Source of the DNA: a virus
Reading direction: 5' to 3' (one strand)
Virus record (IMG/VR): IMGVR_UViG_3300031951_000177
Coordinates: 1-57,940 of that record
DNA length: 57,940 bases
Shown here: one piece after another, positions 47,921 through 55,312 of the stretch
Position numbering within the stretch: the stretch's first letter is position 1
How the letters are laid out: every line of letters starts with the position of its first letter
Notes under the pieces: model-generated
The model's input: the letters and a program-made list of their open reading frames with translations, nothing else
Database searches by the model: none
Told to the model about the DNA's origin: nothing
Made by a program: the position numbers and the translations under genes

Positions 47921-47944
47921 GGGGGCCACCCGAAGGTGACCCCC
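47921..47944 (-). other. Stable UUCG-tetraloop hairpin after the gene at 47952
   Basis: In minus-strand RNA, GGGGGUCACC pairs with GGUGGCCCCC around UUCG (10 bp, one G-U). No T-tract follows, so an mRNA-stabilising or processing role is more likely than termination. Confidence 0.6.
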
Positions 47945-47951
47945 TGCCGAC

Positions 47952-48467
47952 TTAGGCAGTCAGCGGGTTAGCCGGCACGGTGGCCAGGTTGTAGAAGGTG
48001 TCCGTCACGCCGGACGCCGACAGGTCGGTCGAGCCGGGAGTGAAGGTCGTGCCAGCCGTCAGCGCGATGCGCAGAGCGGCGACCGGGCACACGCCGGCGG
48101 GGGCGTCGGGGAACATCAGAGCCACGCGGCCAGCAGCCAGCTCGGCAGAGTCCACGATCGGGCCCGGGACGATCGACACAGCGCCGCTCGTATCCAGGCA
48201 GATCAGGTAGTTCCGCGTGGAGCCGTTGACGCCACCCGTGAAGCCGCCGTTGACGTTCTGGATACCGCCGGCAGCCGCCTGGTAAACCGACGGGCCGCTA
48301 TAGCTGATCGCGATGTTGTCGGTCGCGCTCTTGCTGTAGAACCGGCCGTCGATCACGAAGGTGACCGTGTTGGCGTTCTGGATGGTGTTGGCGTTGGTGC
48401 CTTCGGCCCAGCCGCCGCTCGACAGACCGGCGGTAAAGCCGGAAGAGAGGGAGAGATTGTCAGACAT
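47952..48467 (-). CDS. Head decoration or minor structural protein
   Basis: 171 residues, Gly/Ser/Asn-rich beta protein (TFVIDGRFYSKSATDNIAIS, NYLICLDTSGAVSIVPGP). It lies just after the capsid gene, between two stable mRNA hairpins, as expected for an abundant virion component. Confidence 0.68.
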   Translation of the reverse strand: MSDNLSLSSGFTAGLSSGGWAEGTNANTIQNANTVTFVIDGRFYSKSATDNIAISYSGPSVYQAAAGGIQNVNGGFTGGVNGSTRNYLICLDTSGAVSIVPGPIVDSAELAAGRVALMFPDAPAGVCPVAALRIALTAGTTFTPGSTDLSASGVTDTFYNLATVPANPLTA

Positions 48468-48481
48468 GGTCAGAGTTCCTT

Positions 48482-48667
48482 TCAGTCAGTGACGATCGCA
48501 GCCACGGTGGCCGCGTAGTTTGTGTCGCCAACGCCCGTGTCGGCATCCAGCTTGGCCGCTACGGCCTGCAGGGCGTCGACCACGGCCGCCAGCAGGATCG
48601 CCAGTTCTTGACGATCGCCGGGGCCAGCGAGGGCGTTGACACGTTGCTTGACAGATTCGATTGGCAT
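48482..48667 (-). CDS. Small head-region protein
   Basis: 61 residues, one helix plus linker (LAILLAAVVDALQAVAAKL). AAAGGAA precedes the ATG. Sits between capsid and decoration genes; function unknown. Confidence 0.65.
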   Translation of the reverse strand: MPIESVKQRVNALAGPGDRQELAILLAAVVDALQAVAAKLDADTGVGDTNYAATVAAIVTD

Positions 48668-48684
48668 ATCGGTTCCTTTTGGTT

Positions 48685-48706
48685 CGCTAGGGCTTGCGCC
48701 CTAGCG
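48685..48706 (-). other. Stable GNRA-tetraloop hairpin after the capsid gene
   Basis: Minus-strand RNA: CGCUAGGGC and GCCCUAGCG (9 bp) around a GCAA loop, 6 bp after the capsid stop codon. No T-tract, so it probably protects the capsid mRNA end. Confidence 0.6.
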
Positions 48707-48711
48707 TGTCA

Positions 48712-49743
48712 TCACAGAGCCGAGCAGGCGGACTCGATCCGCACCATCCAGTTCTCGTTCAGTCGCACCGCGTTCTTGTAGAAGTTGGCGCCGACATAAC
48801 CGAACTGGCCCATAGGATTGGCGTGCGTGATCTGCTTTGCAGGCAAGTAGATCGGCTGGATCGCGCCCATGCCCTTCAGAGCGACCTGACCCCAGGCTTC
48901 CTGAGCAACCACCATGATGGGGTAGACGTCAGCCGTGGTGCCGGAGGTGCCACCGTTGGACAGGAAGGTGCCCGCAGTGATCGAACCGCCGGCCGACAGG
49001 AACGGCTTGAAGTACGGCGAGGTGATGATGCGGAAACGCTCCACCGTGCCGACCTCACGCTCGTGCGTGGGCTTCTGCTGACCGTAGCGAGCCACGGGCA
49101 CGAAGTTGGCCAGGTTACGGAAGTCGGCTTCCATGTCGGTGTGGATGAACACCAGGTAGCCAGGCTCGACGGCGGTCGTGCCGAAGTTGACCGAAGAGGC
49201 CAGCTTCTCGGTCACGAGCTGAGCGTGCGCAGCCTCGAGCTGACGGGCAGCCTGACGCAGCTTGTTCAGCGTGATGCCGGTGTTCACCGAGGCGCGGGCA
49301 GAGCCGTTGGCGTACACGACGTTCGTGCCACCGCGGACCACACCGTAGGAGATCAGCTCCTCGATGCTGGCCATGTGCTCGCCCACCAGCTTGACCATGT
49401 CGCCGGGGATGTCGTCCTCGTACATGGCTTCAGCCTTGGAGCTGAGCTTCATCAGCACGCCGTACTGCTGCACGGTCACCTGCACGTCCTGGTAGGCGAT
49501 GGTGCGAGCACCAGGGGTCACGCCTTCTTGCAGCAGGTAGTTGCTGGCGGTGATGCTCGGGGCACCGTTGGAGCCGGCGTCGATCGGCAGAGCGCGACGG
49601 AACACGACCGTGTCGGTCTTGTTCTGGGGGATCTGCTTCTGCGAGCCGAAGGTGCTCAGCACCTTGATGGGCATGGCGTGCTTGAGCATCTCGCGCTCCG
49701 CCATGATGAGGTTCCGGGAAGGAACAAGGGAATAGGTCTGCAT
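48712..49743 (-). CDS. Major capsid protein, N4-gp56 family
   Basis: 343 residues, HK97-fold coat protein of the N4-gp56 family: LIMAEREMLKHAMPIKVLS, LLQEGVTPGARTIAYQDVQV, QQYGVLMKLSSKAEAMYED, GYLVFIHTDMEADFRNL and GQFGYVGANFYKNAVRLNE (short pieces cited). ATG at 49743 follows the scaffold gene by 6 bp. Confidence 0.9.
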   Translation of the reverse strand: MQTYSLVPSRNLIMAEREMLKHAMPIKVLSTFGSQKQIPQNKTDTVVFRRALPIDAGSNGAPSITASNYLLQEGVTPGARTIAYQDVQVTVQQYGVLMKLSSKAEAMYEDDIPGDMVKLVGEHMASIEELISYGVVRGGTNVVYANGSARASVNTGITLNKLRQAARQLEAAHAQLVTEKLASSVNFGTTAVEPGYLVFIHTDMEADFRNLANFVPVARYGQQKPTHEREVGTVERFRIITSPYFKPFLSAGGSITAGTFLSNGGTSGTTADVYPIMVVAQEAWGQVALKGMGAIQPIYLPAKQITHANPMGQFGYVGANFYKNAVRLNENWMVRIESACSAL

Positions 49744-49749
49744 GATGGG

Positions 49750-50637
49750 TTACCTTTTCTGTCGATCAAGTTCGTCCAAGTAGCGCCAGTACTCGTCGGG
49801 CGTCATGTCCTCCACGGCCTTCTGACGCACGTTGGCGCCGGATCTGCCGGAAGGAATCGCCGCCGCCGAATTCAGGCGCTGCGTCCTTTGAGTCGAGGCT
49901 GAGCTCGTGGCTTCGGTGTGCAGGTCCAGCAGGCGCACAGCGTCTTGCGGGCTGTCGCTCGCCGCAAGCATCTGAACTTCCCGCGGCTGACGCTGCAGCC
50001 ATCCCATGAACTCAGTCGTCCGTACTCGGTCTTGCCAGCCAGGATGTCGGACTTCGACGGCCATCTCAGATCGCAGGCGCTGCATCTCTTGCGGGGTCAC
50101 CCCTGCTTGAGCTGGCTGCTGTTGCTGCGCCAGGCGCTGCTCCAGCGAACTCAGCCGCTCGTTCAGAGCGGACTCCATCGCCTCCGCGAACTCGGGGTAG
50201 TCCGACTTCAGCCTGGCCATCGCCTCCGGGTTGCGCTGCGCGTCGCGAATTTCCGTCGCGGTTGGCGCGTCGCCGCCTTTGGCAGAGACCTGCTGGGCCG
50301 TCTGAAGCTGCTGCTTCAGTTGACTACCGAGTCCACCGATGTGGCCTTCGGCATTCCTCAAACGCTGCGTGACCTGAGACAACATCGTCTCGAGGCCAGC
50401 GATCTTGTCCAGCAGGACTTGGTCACCCGTTGGCGCCGCGGCGTCACCTCCCTTGGTTGCGTCGGCCGGATCAGCATTGTGATTTGCGGCGGGCGCGGGG
50501 TCGGTGGATGCGGAAGCGGGTGCGTCGTTTGCAGGAGGCTCGGCATCAGCGGCCGGCGCACGGCCGGACTCTTCTGCATCGAGCTGTTCCCAGATCTTTT
50601 GCGCGTCTTCCTGACTTGCTGTTCCTTGTACTTGCAT
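49750..50637 (-). CDS. Scaffolding protein
   Basis: 295 residues, acidic Ala/Pro/Asp-rich N-terminus, a central coiled coil (KIAGLETMLSQVTQRLRNAEG; NERLSSLEQRLAQQQQ) and a small charged C-terminus (TPDEYWRYLDELDRQKR) of the kind that binds coat protein. Immediately upstream of the capsid gene. Contains an operator-like AATCACAATG at 50475-50484. Confidence 0.82.
   Translation of the reverse strand: MQVQGTASQEDAQKIWEQLDAEESGRAPAADAEPPANDAPASASTDPAPAANHNADPADATKGGDAAAPTGDQVLLDKIAGLETMLSQVTQRLRNAEGHIGGLGSQLKQQLQTAQQVSAKGGDAPTATEIRDAQRNPEAMARLKSDYPEFAEAMESALNERLSSLEQRLAQQQQPAQAGVTPQEMQRLRSEMAVEVRHPGWQDRVRTTEFMGWLQRQPREVQMLAASDSPQDAVRLLDLHTEATSSASTQRTQRLNSAAAIPSGRSGANVRQKAVEDMTPDEYWRYLDELDRQKR
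50475..50484 (-). promoter_or_regulatory. Intragenic operator-like site in the scaffold gene
   Basis: Minus strand AATCACAATG-CTGATC, close to site E (CATCACAATGCTGATA), oriented with transcription. Confidence 0.4.
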
Positions 50638-50663
50638 GTTGATGTCGTCTCACTTCGGTGTGG

Positions 50664-50906
50664 TCACTCAGGACCTTGTTCGTCGACGCCGCTCAATTCG
50701 TCGGGGTCGACTGCGGGACTCAGGCTGGCCCTTTCGGCCAGGCTGAGAATTCGTTTCAGCTCACCGATCCCACCGCGGATCAGGGCTGTTTTCTCTGCGC
50801 TGAAGGATGGTGAGTCGTTCAGCTCACGCAGCTCCTGGAGTCTTTCCTCCAAGGTCTGCGTCAGCCGCTTCCACGTCGTGCTGCGGAAGTCCTCAGCTTT
50901 CAGCAA
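50664..50906 (-). CDS. Small head-region protein
   Basis: 80 residues, starting at a TTG (50906) with GGAG 6 nt upstream; no better ATG. Charged helical (WKRLTQTLEERLQELRELN). First gene after the second late promoter and its terminator; function unknown. Confidence 0.65.
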   Translation of the reverse strand: MLKAEDFRSTTWKRLTQTLEERLQELRELNDSPSFSAEKTALIRGGIGELKRILSLAERASLSPAVDPDELSGVDEQGPE

Positions 50907-50918
50907 TCAGAGCTCCAA

Positions 50919-50947
50919 ACAAAAAACGGCGCCCTTTTGGGGCGCCG
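50919..50947 (-). terminator. Terminator downstream of the second late promoter
   Basis: Minus sense stem CGGCGCCC/GGGCGCCG (8 bp; 50947-50940 and 50934-50927), 5-nt loop, then TTTTTTGT. Lies between the promoter at 51003-51032 and the head genes, as the one at 1866 does before terS. Confidence 0.85.
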
Positions 50948-51002
50948 CTCAAACTTCTCAAGGAGAGTAGGTCAGCGCTGCAAAGACACTGACCCGGGCC
51001 GA

Positions 51003-51032
51003 AATATACATCATTGAAATACCGGGAGGCAA
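51003..51032 (-). promoter_or_regulatory. Second late promoter (head genes)
   Basis: Minus sense -35 TTGCCT (51032-51027), 18-bp spacer, -10 TATATT (51008-51003). The block 51012-50984 matches the first late promoter (1930-1902) at 26 of 29 positions. Supplies extra transcription for scaffold and capsid. Confidence 0.68.
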
Positions 51033-51035
51033 GCC

Positions 51036-51188
51036 TCATCGCGACATCATCCTGCCCATGTTCACGATGAAGCCGCCGGACTGCACGCTGCCAGCACCCG
51101 GCGCGGCTGCCGTGGAGATGCCCTGCACAGCCACCACCGGGGGCGTGAAGCCGATCCCCTGCACTGCGATGGCAAACGGGTTCAGCAT
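51036..51188 (-). CDS. Very small structural-region protein
   Basis: 50 residues with an internal repeat (FAIAVQGIGFTPP / VVAVQGISTAA). It begins in a TGATG junction with the preceding gene and stops 4 bp before the -35 of the second late promoter. Function unknown. Confidence 0.6.
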   Translation of the reverse strand: MLNPFAIAVQGIGFTPPVVAVQGISTAAAPGAGSVQSGGFIVNMGRMMSR

Positions 51189-53218
51189 CAGACCCTCGTC
51201 ACCGTGGTCGTCGAGCCGACGGTGGCCATCGTCTGGCTGATGGCGCCTGCGCTGCGCGCCAGGGGCGTGACCACGAGGTCAGAGCCCAGGCCGTGCAGCA
51301 GGGCGATCTCGTCGATCATCGTGCCCGGGTCCGCACCCACCGCAGTGGGCGAGGCGGTCGTCGAGACTGTCACCGTGTCGTCGACCTGCGTGATGGTCTG
51401 GCTCAAGCCGCCCGCAGAGCGTGAGCTTGGGCCGACGGTCAGCGGCTGCGGCGCCAGGCCCTGCAGCAGCCACACGCGGTACAGGTTGCGCGCCTGGGCC
51501 TTGGTGATGACGTAGGTGTCGAACTCTACCGACGGGCTGTAGAAGATGCTGGTGTTGGTGACCAGCGACGGGGCGATGACGTTTGAGGGCGTGACCGTCG
51601 GCGCGTAGAAGATCTGCGTGCTGAAGGTGTTTGGCCCAACGTAGCCGGGCGAGACGTAGCCGTCGTCGACGTAGCCCTGCGGCAGCAGCGTGACCGGGCC
51701 AGGCGTGACCGTGGCGCCGTAGAAGGTCTGCGTGTTGGTGACCAGGCCCGGCTGCAGCGTCTGGCCTGGCGCAGCCTGGTTGACGGTCGGCGCGTAGAAC
51801 GTCTGCTCGTTGGTGATTAGGCTCGGCGACAGCGCGTAGGTGGCCGCGACCGTGGGCGCGTAGAACGCTTGGTCGTTGGTGTAGAGCGAGGGCTGCAGCG
51901 TGACCGGACCACGTCCCACCGTCGGGGCAAAGAACGTCTGGGAGTTGCCGTACAGGTCCGGCAGCAGCGGTTGCGGAGCGCCGCTTTGCGTTACGACCGC
52001 AGAGTAGAAGGTCTGTTCGTTGTCGTACTTCGCAGGCGTCAGCGTGACGCTGGTGGTGACCGTGGCCGCGTAGAACGTCTGGTCGTTGCTGTACAGGCCA
52101 GGCGTCAGCGCGTAAGTGGCCGCGACCGTTGGGCCGTAGAACGTCTGGTCGTTGTCGTACCGGGCGGGGGTGAGCGCGTAGGAGGCAGCCACCGCCGGGC
52201 TGAAGAACTCCTGCGTGTTCGTGTAAAGCGCAGGCGTCAGCGTCCTGGTGGCTGTGACAGTGGGCGCGAAGAACTCTTGCGCGTTGGTGTACAGCGCCGG
52301 GGTCAGCGTCTGCGTGCCACCGCTCTGCGTGACGTCCGCGCTGTAGAACACCTGGTCGTTGGTGTACAGCGCCGGAGTCAGGTCGTAGGTGGCGCTGACC
52401 GTCGGGCTGTGGAACGTCTGGTCGTTGGTGTACAGGCTCGGCGTGAGCGTCTGCGCTGCACCGCTTTGCGTGACATCCGGGCTGAAGAACGTCTGCGTGT
52501 TTGTGAACAGCGCAGGCGTCAGCGTCTGCGTCGCGGCCTGACGCAAAGCCAACGTCAGCGCGGTCCAAGAGTCCGCCGCGTTGGCCGTGCCGCCCGTCCA
52601 AGCCGCTGGGTCGTATGGGCCAGATACCCAGTCGAACGAGCCAATGCCGACCATCGCGTCGTTGGTATCGACGCTGGTCGCGGTTCTGAAGTTGGCAAGG
52701 CCAGTTCCAACAAAGACCGCGCCTGTACCTGCAGCAGCGCCGCCAGCAACAATAATCTCCGAGCCCGCTGTTGTCGGAGTTATGGCGGGAGGATTAGGTC
52801 TGCCAGTGCCTGTACCTGTGGCTGTGGTCGCAGCAACATCAAGCGGGGTGGTGCTGTCAACGCCGCGCCAGACATGCACGGCCATCGCGCCAGCGTCTTG
52901 TGCGTTGAGCGTGGGGCCAAAAGTTACCGTCGCGTCAGCAGCAGTTAAGCGCTTATATGCGACCCGCAGATTGCTGTCGTACGTCGTGCCGTTAGAGTAA
53001 AGCTCCGTGGCAATCAGCGTGTAGGCAACCGCGCTGGGGTCTTGGATAACCAGCGTTCTGTCAGCCGCAGAGCCTGTCGCAAAGACCGCAATAACGATGT
53101 CGCCAGCAGCGGCAGATGCGGCAATGCCGCCTGTCAGCGCTGTCAGGCTGATCGTGCTGTTGCCGGAAGTTGCTCCGGCTTTGGTTGCGGTATTACCGCC
53201 GACGTACTGAATAGCCAT
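51188..53218 (-). CDS. Repeat-rich surface/tail protein with LTP-LYTN-QTFY repeats
   Basis: 676 residues. First about 225 residues form a beta domain with AVHVWRGVD and EIIVAGGAAAG. Then about fifteen tandem repeats of 18-25 residues with the pattern LTPaLYTNdQTFYsPTV; each gives a Tyr-x-Asn and a Thr-Phe-Tyr. The C-terminal 120 residues contain VITKAQARNLYRVWLLQGL. Similar repeats occur in phage virion proteins with an extended fold. It lies among minor head genes, so decoration or fibre is possible. Confidence 0.68.
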   Translation of the reverse strand: MAIQYVGGNTATKAGATSGNSTISLTALTGGIAASAAAGDIVIAVFATGSAADRTLVIQDPSAVAYTLIATELYSNGTTYDSNLRVAYKRLTAADATVTFGPTLNAQDAGAMAVHVWRGVDSTTPLDVAATTATGTGTGRPNPPAITPTTAGSEIIVAGGAAAGTGAVFVGTGLANFRTATSVDTNDAMVGIGSFDWVSGPYDPAAWTGGTANAADSWTALTLALRQAATQTLTPALFTNTQTFFSPDVTQSGAAQTLTPSLYTNDQTFHSPTVSATYDLTPALYTNDQVFYSADVTQSGGTQTLTPALYTNAQEFFAPTVTATRTLTPALYTNTQEFFSPAVAASYALTPARYDNDQTFYGPTVAATYALTPGLYSNDQTFYAATVTTSVTLTPAKYDNEQTFYSAVVTQSGAPQPLLPDLYGNSQTFFAPTVGRGPVTLQPSLYTNDQAFYAPTVAATYALSPSLITNEQTFYAPTVNQAAPGQTLQPGLVTNTQTFYGATVTPGPVTLLPQGYVDDGYVSPGYVGPNTFSTQIFYAPTVTPSNVIAPSLVTNTSIFYSPSVEFDTYVITKAQARNLYRVWLLQGLAPQPLTVGPSSRSAGGLSQTITQVDDTVTVSTTASPTAVGADPGTMIDEIALLHGLGSDLVVTPLARSAGAISQTMATVGSTTTVTRV
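51540..52540. repeat. Tandem repeats encoding LTP-LYTN-QTFY units
   Basis: About fifteen units of roughly 54-75 bp in the gene 51188-53218, with GTAGAACGTCTG- and TTGGTGTACAG-like plus-strand words recurring at each unit. Confidence 0.75.
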
Positions 53219-53409
53219 CAGGGCACCTCAGTCAGTCCCCACAGGTCCATCACGTCCTGTGGCAGCGGTTGATCGGTCCCGATATCCAGCACCCCGGCGC
53301 CATACTCCCCCGACAACACCTCGTACCCGCGAGCATTCAAGTCATCGCGTATGGCGATGAAGATGTCGAAGTAGTCGTCGTCGGTGCAGGGCTTGGCGTA
53401 TCGAGCCAT
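53218..53409 (-). CDS. Small hypothetical protein
   Basis: 63 residues (MARYAKPCTDDDYFDIFIAIRDDLN...), compact acidic, start shared with the upstream RBS region and stop in a TGATG junction with the repeat protein. Function unknown. Confidence 0.65.
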   Translation of the reverse strand: MARYAKPCTDDDYFDIFIAIRDDLNARGYEVLSGEYGAGVLDIGTDQPLPQDVMDLWGLTEVP

Positions 53410-53418
53410 GAGGCACCT

Positions 53419-54024
53419 TTATGTGAACGGCGGCGTGTACGACGGTGTGCCGAACTTGCTGACCCGGTAGTAGAAGTCGACGCCAAATAGGTACGCCGTG
53501 TCTGGGAACGTGTCTGCGCCGTTGGTTGCATCTCGGAAGAACCGGATGATGAACCGCTGGTTCGGTGCGACAGCAGATCCTGGGTAGGGAGCGCTCACCG
53601 CCTGCTTGTGCGCCCACGCTACACCGCCGGCGGGAGCAGAGACGTAGAAGAATTGGGTGTCACCGAACACGCCATCAATGGCCGCCGTCGTGAACTCGAA
53701 CCCCCACCGCACGTTACCTGCCGCGGTGCTGGCCCCGGGCGACCAGTGGATGGCGGCGTAGAGGTCTGTTCCTGGTGCCCACTCCAGCGGTACGTCCCAG
53801 TTCAAGAACGCCTCTTCCATCGCCGTCCCAGAAAAACTGAGAACGAACGTGCCGCCCTTGAAGTCCACAAGCTGAGCCGGGTTGCCCAAGCCGTCGCGCA
53901 GCGTGGGCTCCAAGCCGTCCATCTGCCAGGCCTCATTGGTGCGCCCGGCCAGGTCGGTGAAGTTGCCGTCGAGCTCAGTCCATGTGAGAGCTGAGCCCTT
54001 GCCGGCCCTGGTGACGATCGTCAT
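53419..54024 (-). CDS. Structural beta-sandwich protein
   Basis: 201 residues. N-terminus VTRAGKGSALTWTELDGNF is a common anchor motif of phage tail/fibre proteins; the rest is beta-rich (FEFTTAAIDGVFGDTQFFYV, cited as one strand pair). Probably a capsid- or tail-exposed component. Confidence 0.7.
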   Translation of the reverse strand: MTIVTRAGKGSALTWTELDGNFTDLAGRTNEAWQMDGLEPTLRDGLGNPAQLVDFKGGTFVLSFSGTAMEEAFLNWDVPLEWAPGTDLYAAIHWSPGASTAAGNVRWGFEFTTAAIDGVFGDTQFFYVSAPAGGVAWAHKQAVSAPYPGSAVAPNQRFIIRFFRDATNGADTFPDTAYLFGVDFYYRVSKFGTPSYTPPFT

Positions 54025-54038
54025 GGGTTACCCCCGCG

Positions 54039-54440
54039 TCAGAGCTGGAAGATCCCAGACGCATTCCAGGTGATCGTGATGTCGCCGCCGTTCGGCGTGA
54101 CCGGCAGACCCGTCACACCGGTGTCGATGTAGGCCACCAGGCGCGAGGTGCCTGCGGTGCCGGTGTCGATGTAGATCACCAGAGCCTCGGCGCTGTTGCC
54201 AGTCACCGCGGTGTAGGTCACGTTGTCGCCGTCGAACAAACCGTTGGTCACCGTGGTGTTGGCAATGGTCTGAGCGGTGCCAACCACGCCAGTCAGCGAG
54301 GTCAGGAACTGGTGCGCAGCGCTGTAGGTGTAGGTGCCGGTGTCGACCAATGCGACCTTGACCGTCAGGTCATTGAGGTCGATGTTGGTGTCGCCATCAA
54401 GCAGGGCCTGCTTGTACAGGGGGTAGATTGCATTGGCCAT
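54039..54440 (-). CDS. Structural protein
   Basis: 133 residues, Thr/Gly-rich beta protein (YPLYKQALLDGDTNIDL, VKVALVDTGTYTYSAAHQFL, ITITWNASGIFQL). The VKVALVDTGTYTYSA pattern is common in phage virion proteins. Minor head component likely. Confidence 0.72.
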   Translation of the reverse strand: MANAIYPLYKQALLDGDTNIDLNDLTVKVALVDTGTYTYSAAHQFLTSLTGVVGTAQTIANTTVTNGLFDGDNVTYTAVTGNSAEALVIYIDTGTAGTSRLVAYIDTGVTGLPVTPNGGDITITWNASGIFQL

Positions 54441-54450
54441 GGTTGACTCC

Positions 54451-54990
54451 TTAGATCATGGACTTGAGGGCGGCGATCTTCTGCTCGTACTCGACGCGCA
54501 GCTTCTCGGCAGCAGCCTGCAGGTTGCGGGCGCTGGCCAGCTCGCTGTCGGCCTGTGCTTCGCGCTGGTCCAGCTCGCCGGCGCGCTTGACGTTGGCCGC
54601 GGCAACAGACTCGACCTTGGCCTTGTCGTTGGCCAGCGCCTCGCGCTCTTTGGCCATCCAGTTGTCGAACTTTTCGCGCTCGGCCTTTGCCGCAGCGCGC
54701 ACGGCATCGGCGTCGGCAGACGCCTGAGCAGCGCGTGCAGACTCCTCGCGTGCTTTGGCCAGCGCAGCGTTGGCATCGGCCGCAGCAAGCTGCGCCACCG
54801 AGTTGGTAGCGTCGGCCTCGGCCTTCGCCTCGCGAGCTGCTGCAGCCTCAGCGGCCGCCGCATCCTGCGCAGACTTGATCTGGTCGAGCACGGCTTTCAG
54901 CTTGCTCGGGTCCTTGGCCATCTCGAGGAAGGCCAGGAGGTTTGCCGCAGTGTCAACCGCCACGGCCGAAGGGGTGATGTTGATGTTCAT
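54451..54990 (-). CDS. Coiled-coil structural protein
   Basis: 179 residues, Ala/Glu/Lys-rich and nearly all coiled coil after residue 35 (DQIKSAQDAAAAEAAAAREAK; KFDNWMAKEREALANDKAKVE, cited in part). Located between minor head genes; possibly a small assembly factor. Confidence 0.7.
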   Translation of the reverse strand: MNINITPSAVAVDTAANLLAFLEMAKDPSKLKAVLDQIKSAQDAAAAEAAAAREAKAEADATNSVAQLAAADANAALAKAREESARAAQASADADAVRAAAKAEREKFDNWMAKEREALANDKAKVESVAAANVKRAGELDQREAQADSELASARNLQAAAEKLRVEYEQKIAALKSMI

Positions 54991-55000
54991 GAGAGCTCCG

Positions 55001-55303
55001 TTAGGTAGTGGAAATGACCGCGATCTTCAGGCCGGGGCGAACGCCCAGGTACTCGGTGCCCCCGGCGCCGATTCTCATCGACGTGGAAGCAGCCGTGGGG
55101 TTTGAGCCGATGGCGACGCGGCATGCCACATCGGCGTGGAGACGAACGAAACGAGTCGTGTCGGAGAACGCAGCCGACTGGGCTGACGTGCCACCGATCA
55201 CAACCTGCTGGTTCACCAGCGCAGGCTCCTGGCCAGCGGGCACCAGATGCCCACGGCCGGCAGCCGTCAGCTCCTGGTACTCGGTGATGTCCAGTATTGC
55301 CAT
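55001..55303 (-). CDS. Conserved structural protein downstream of the portal
   Basis: 100 residues (MAILDITEYQELTAAGRGH...). Pattern RFVRLHADVACRVAIGSNPTAASTSMRI then TEYLGVRPGLKIAVI (cited in part) is common among podovirus and siphovirus head proteins of unknown role. ATG lies in the TGAGGTATCACAATG context shared with the ferritin gene. Confidence 0.75.
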   Translation of the reverse strand: MAILDITEYQELTAAGRGHLVPAGQEPALVNQQVVIGGTSAQSAAFSDTTRFVRLHADVACRVAIGSNPTAASTSMRIGAGGTEYLGVRPGLKIAVISTT

Positions 55304-55310
55304 TGTGATA
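55301..55310 (-). promoter_or_regulatory. Operator-like half-site over a start codon
   Basis: Minus strand TATCACAATG; same 15-nt RBS/start context as at 24455. Its right arm is absent. Confidence 0.4.
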
Positions 55311-55312
55311 CC

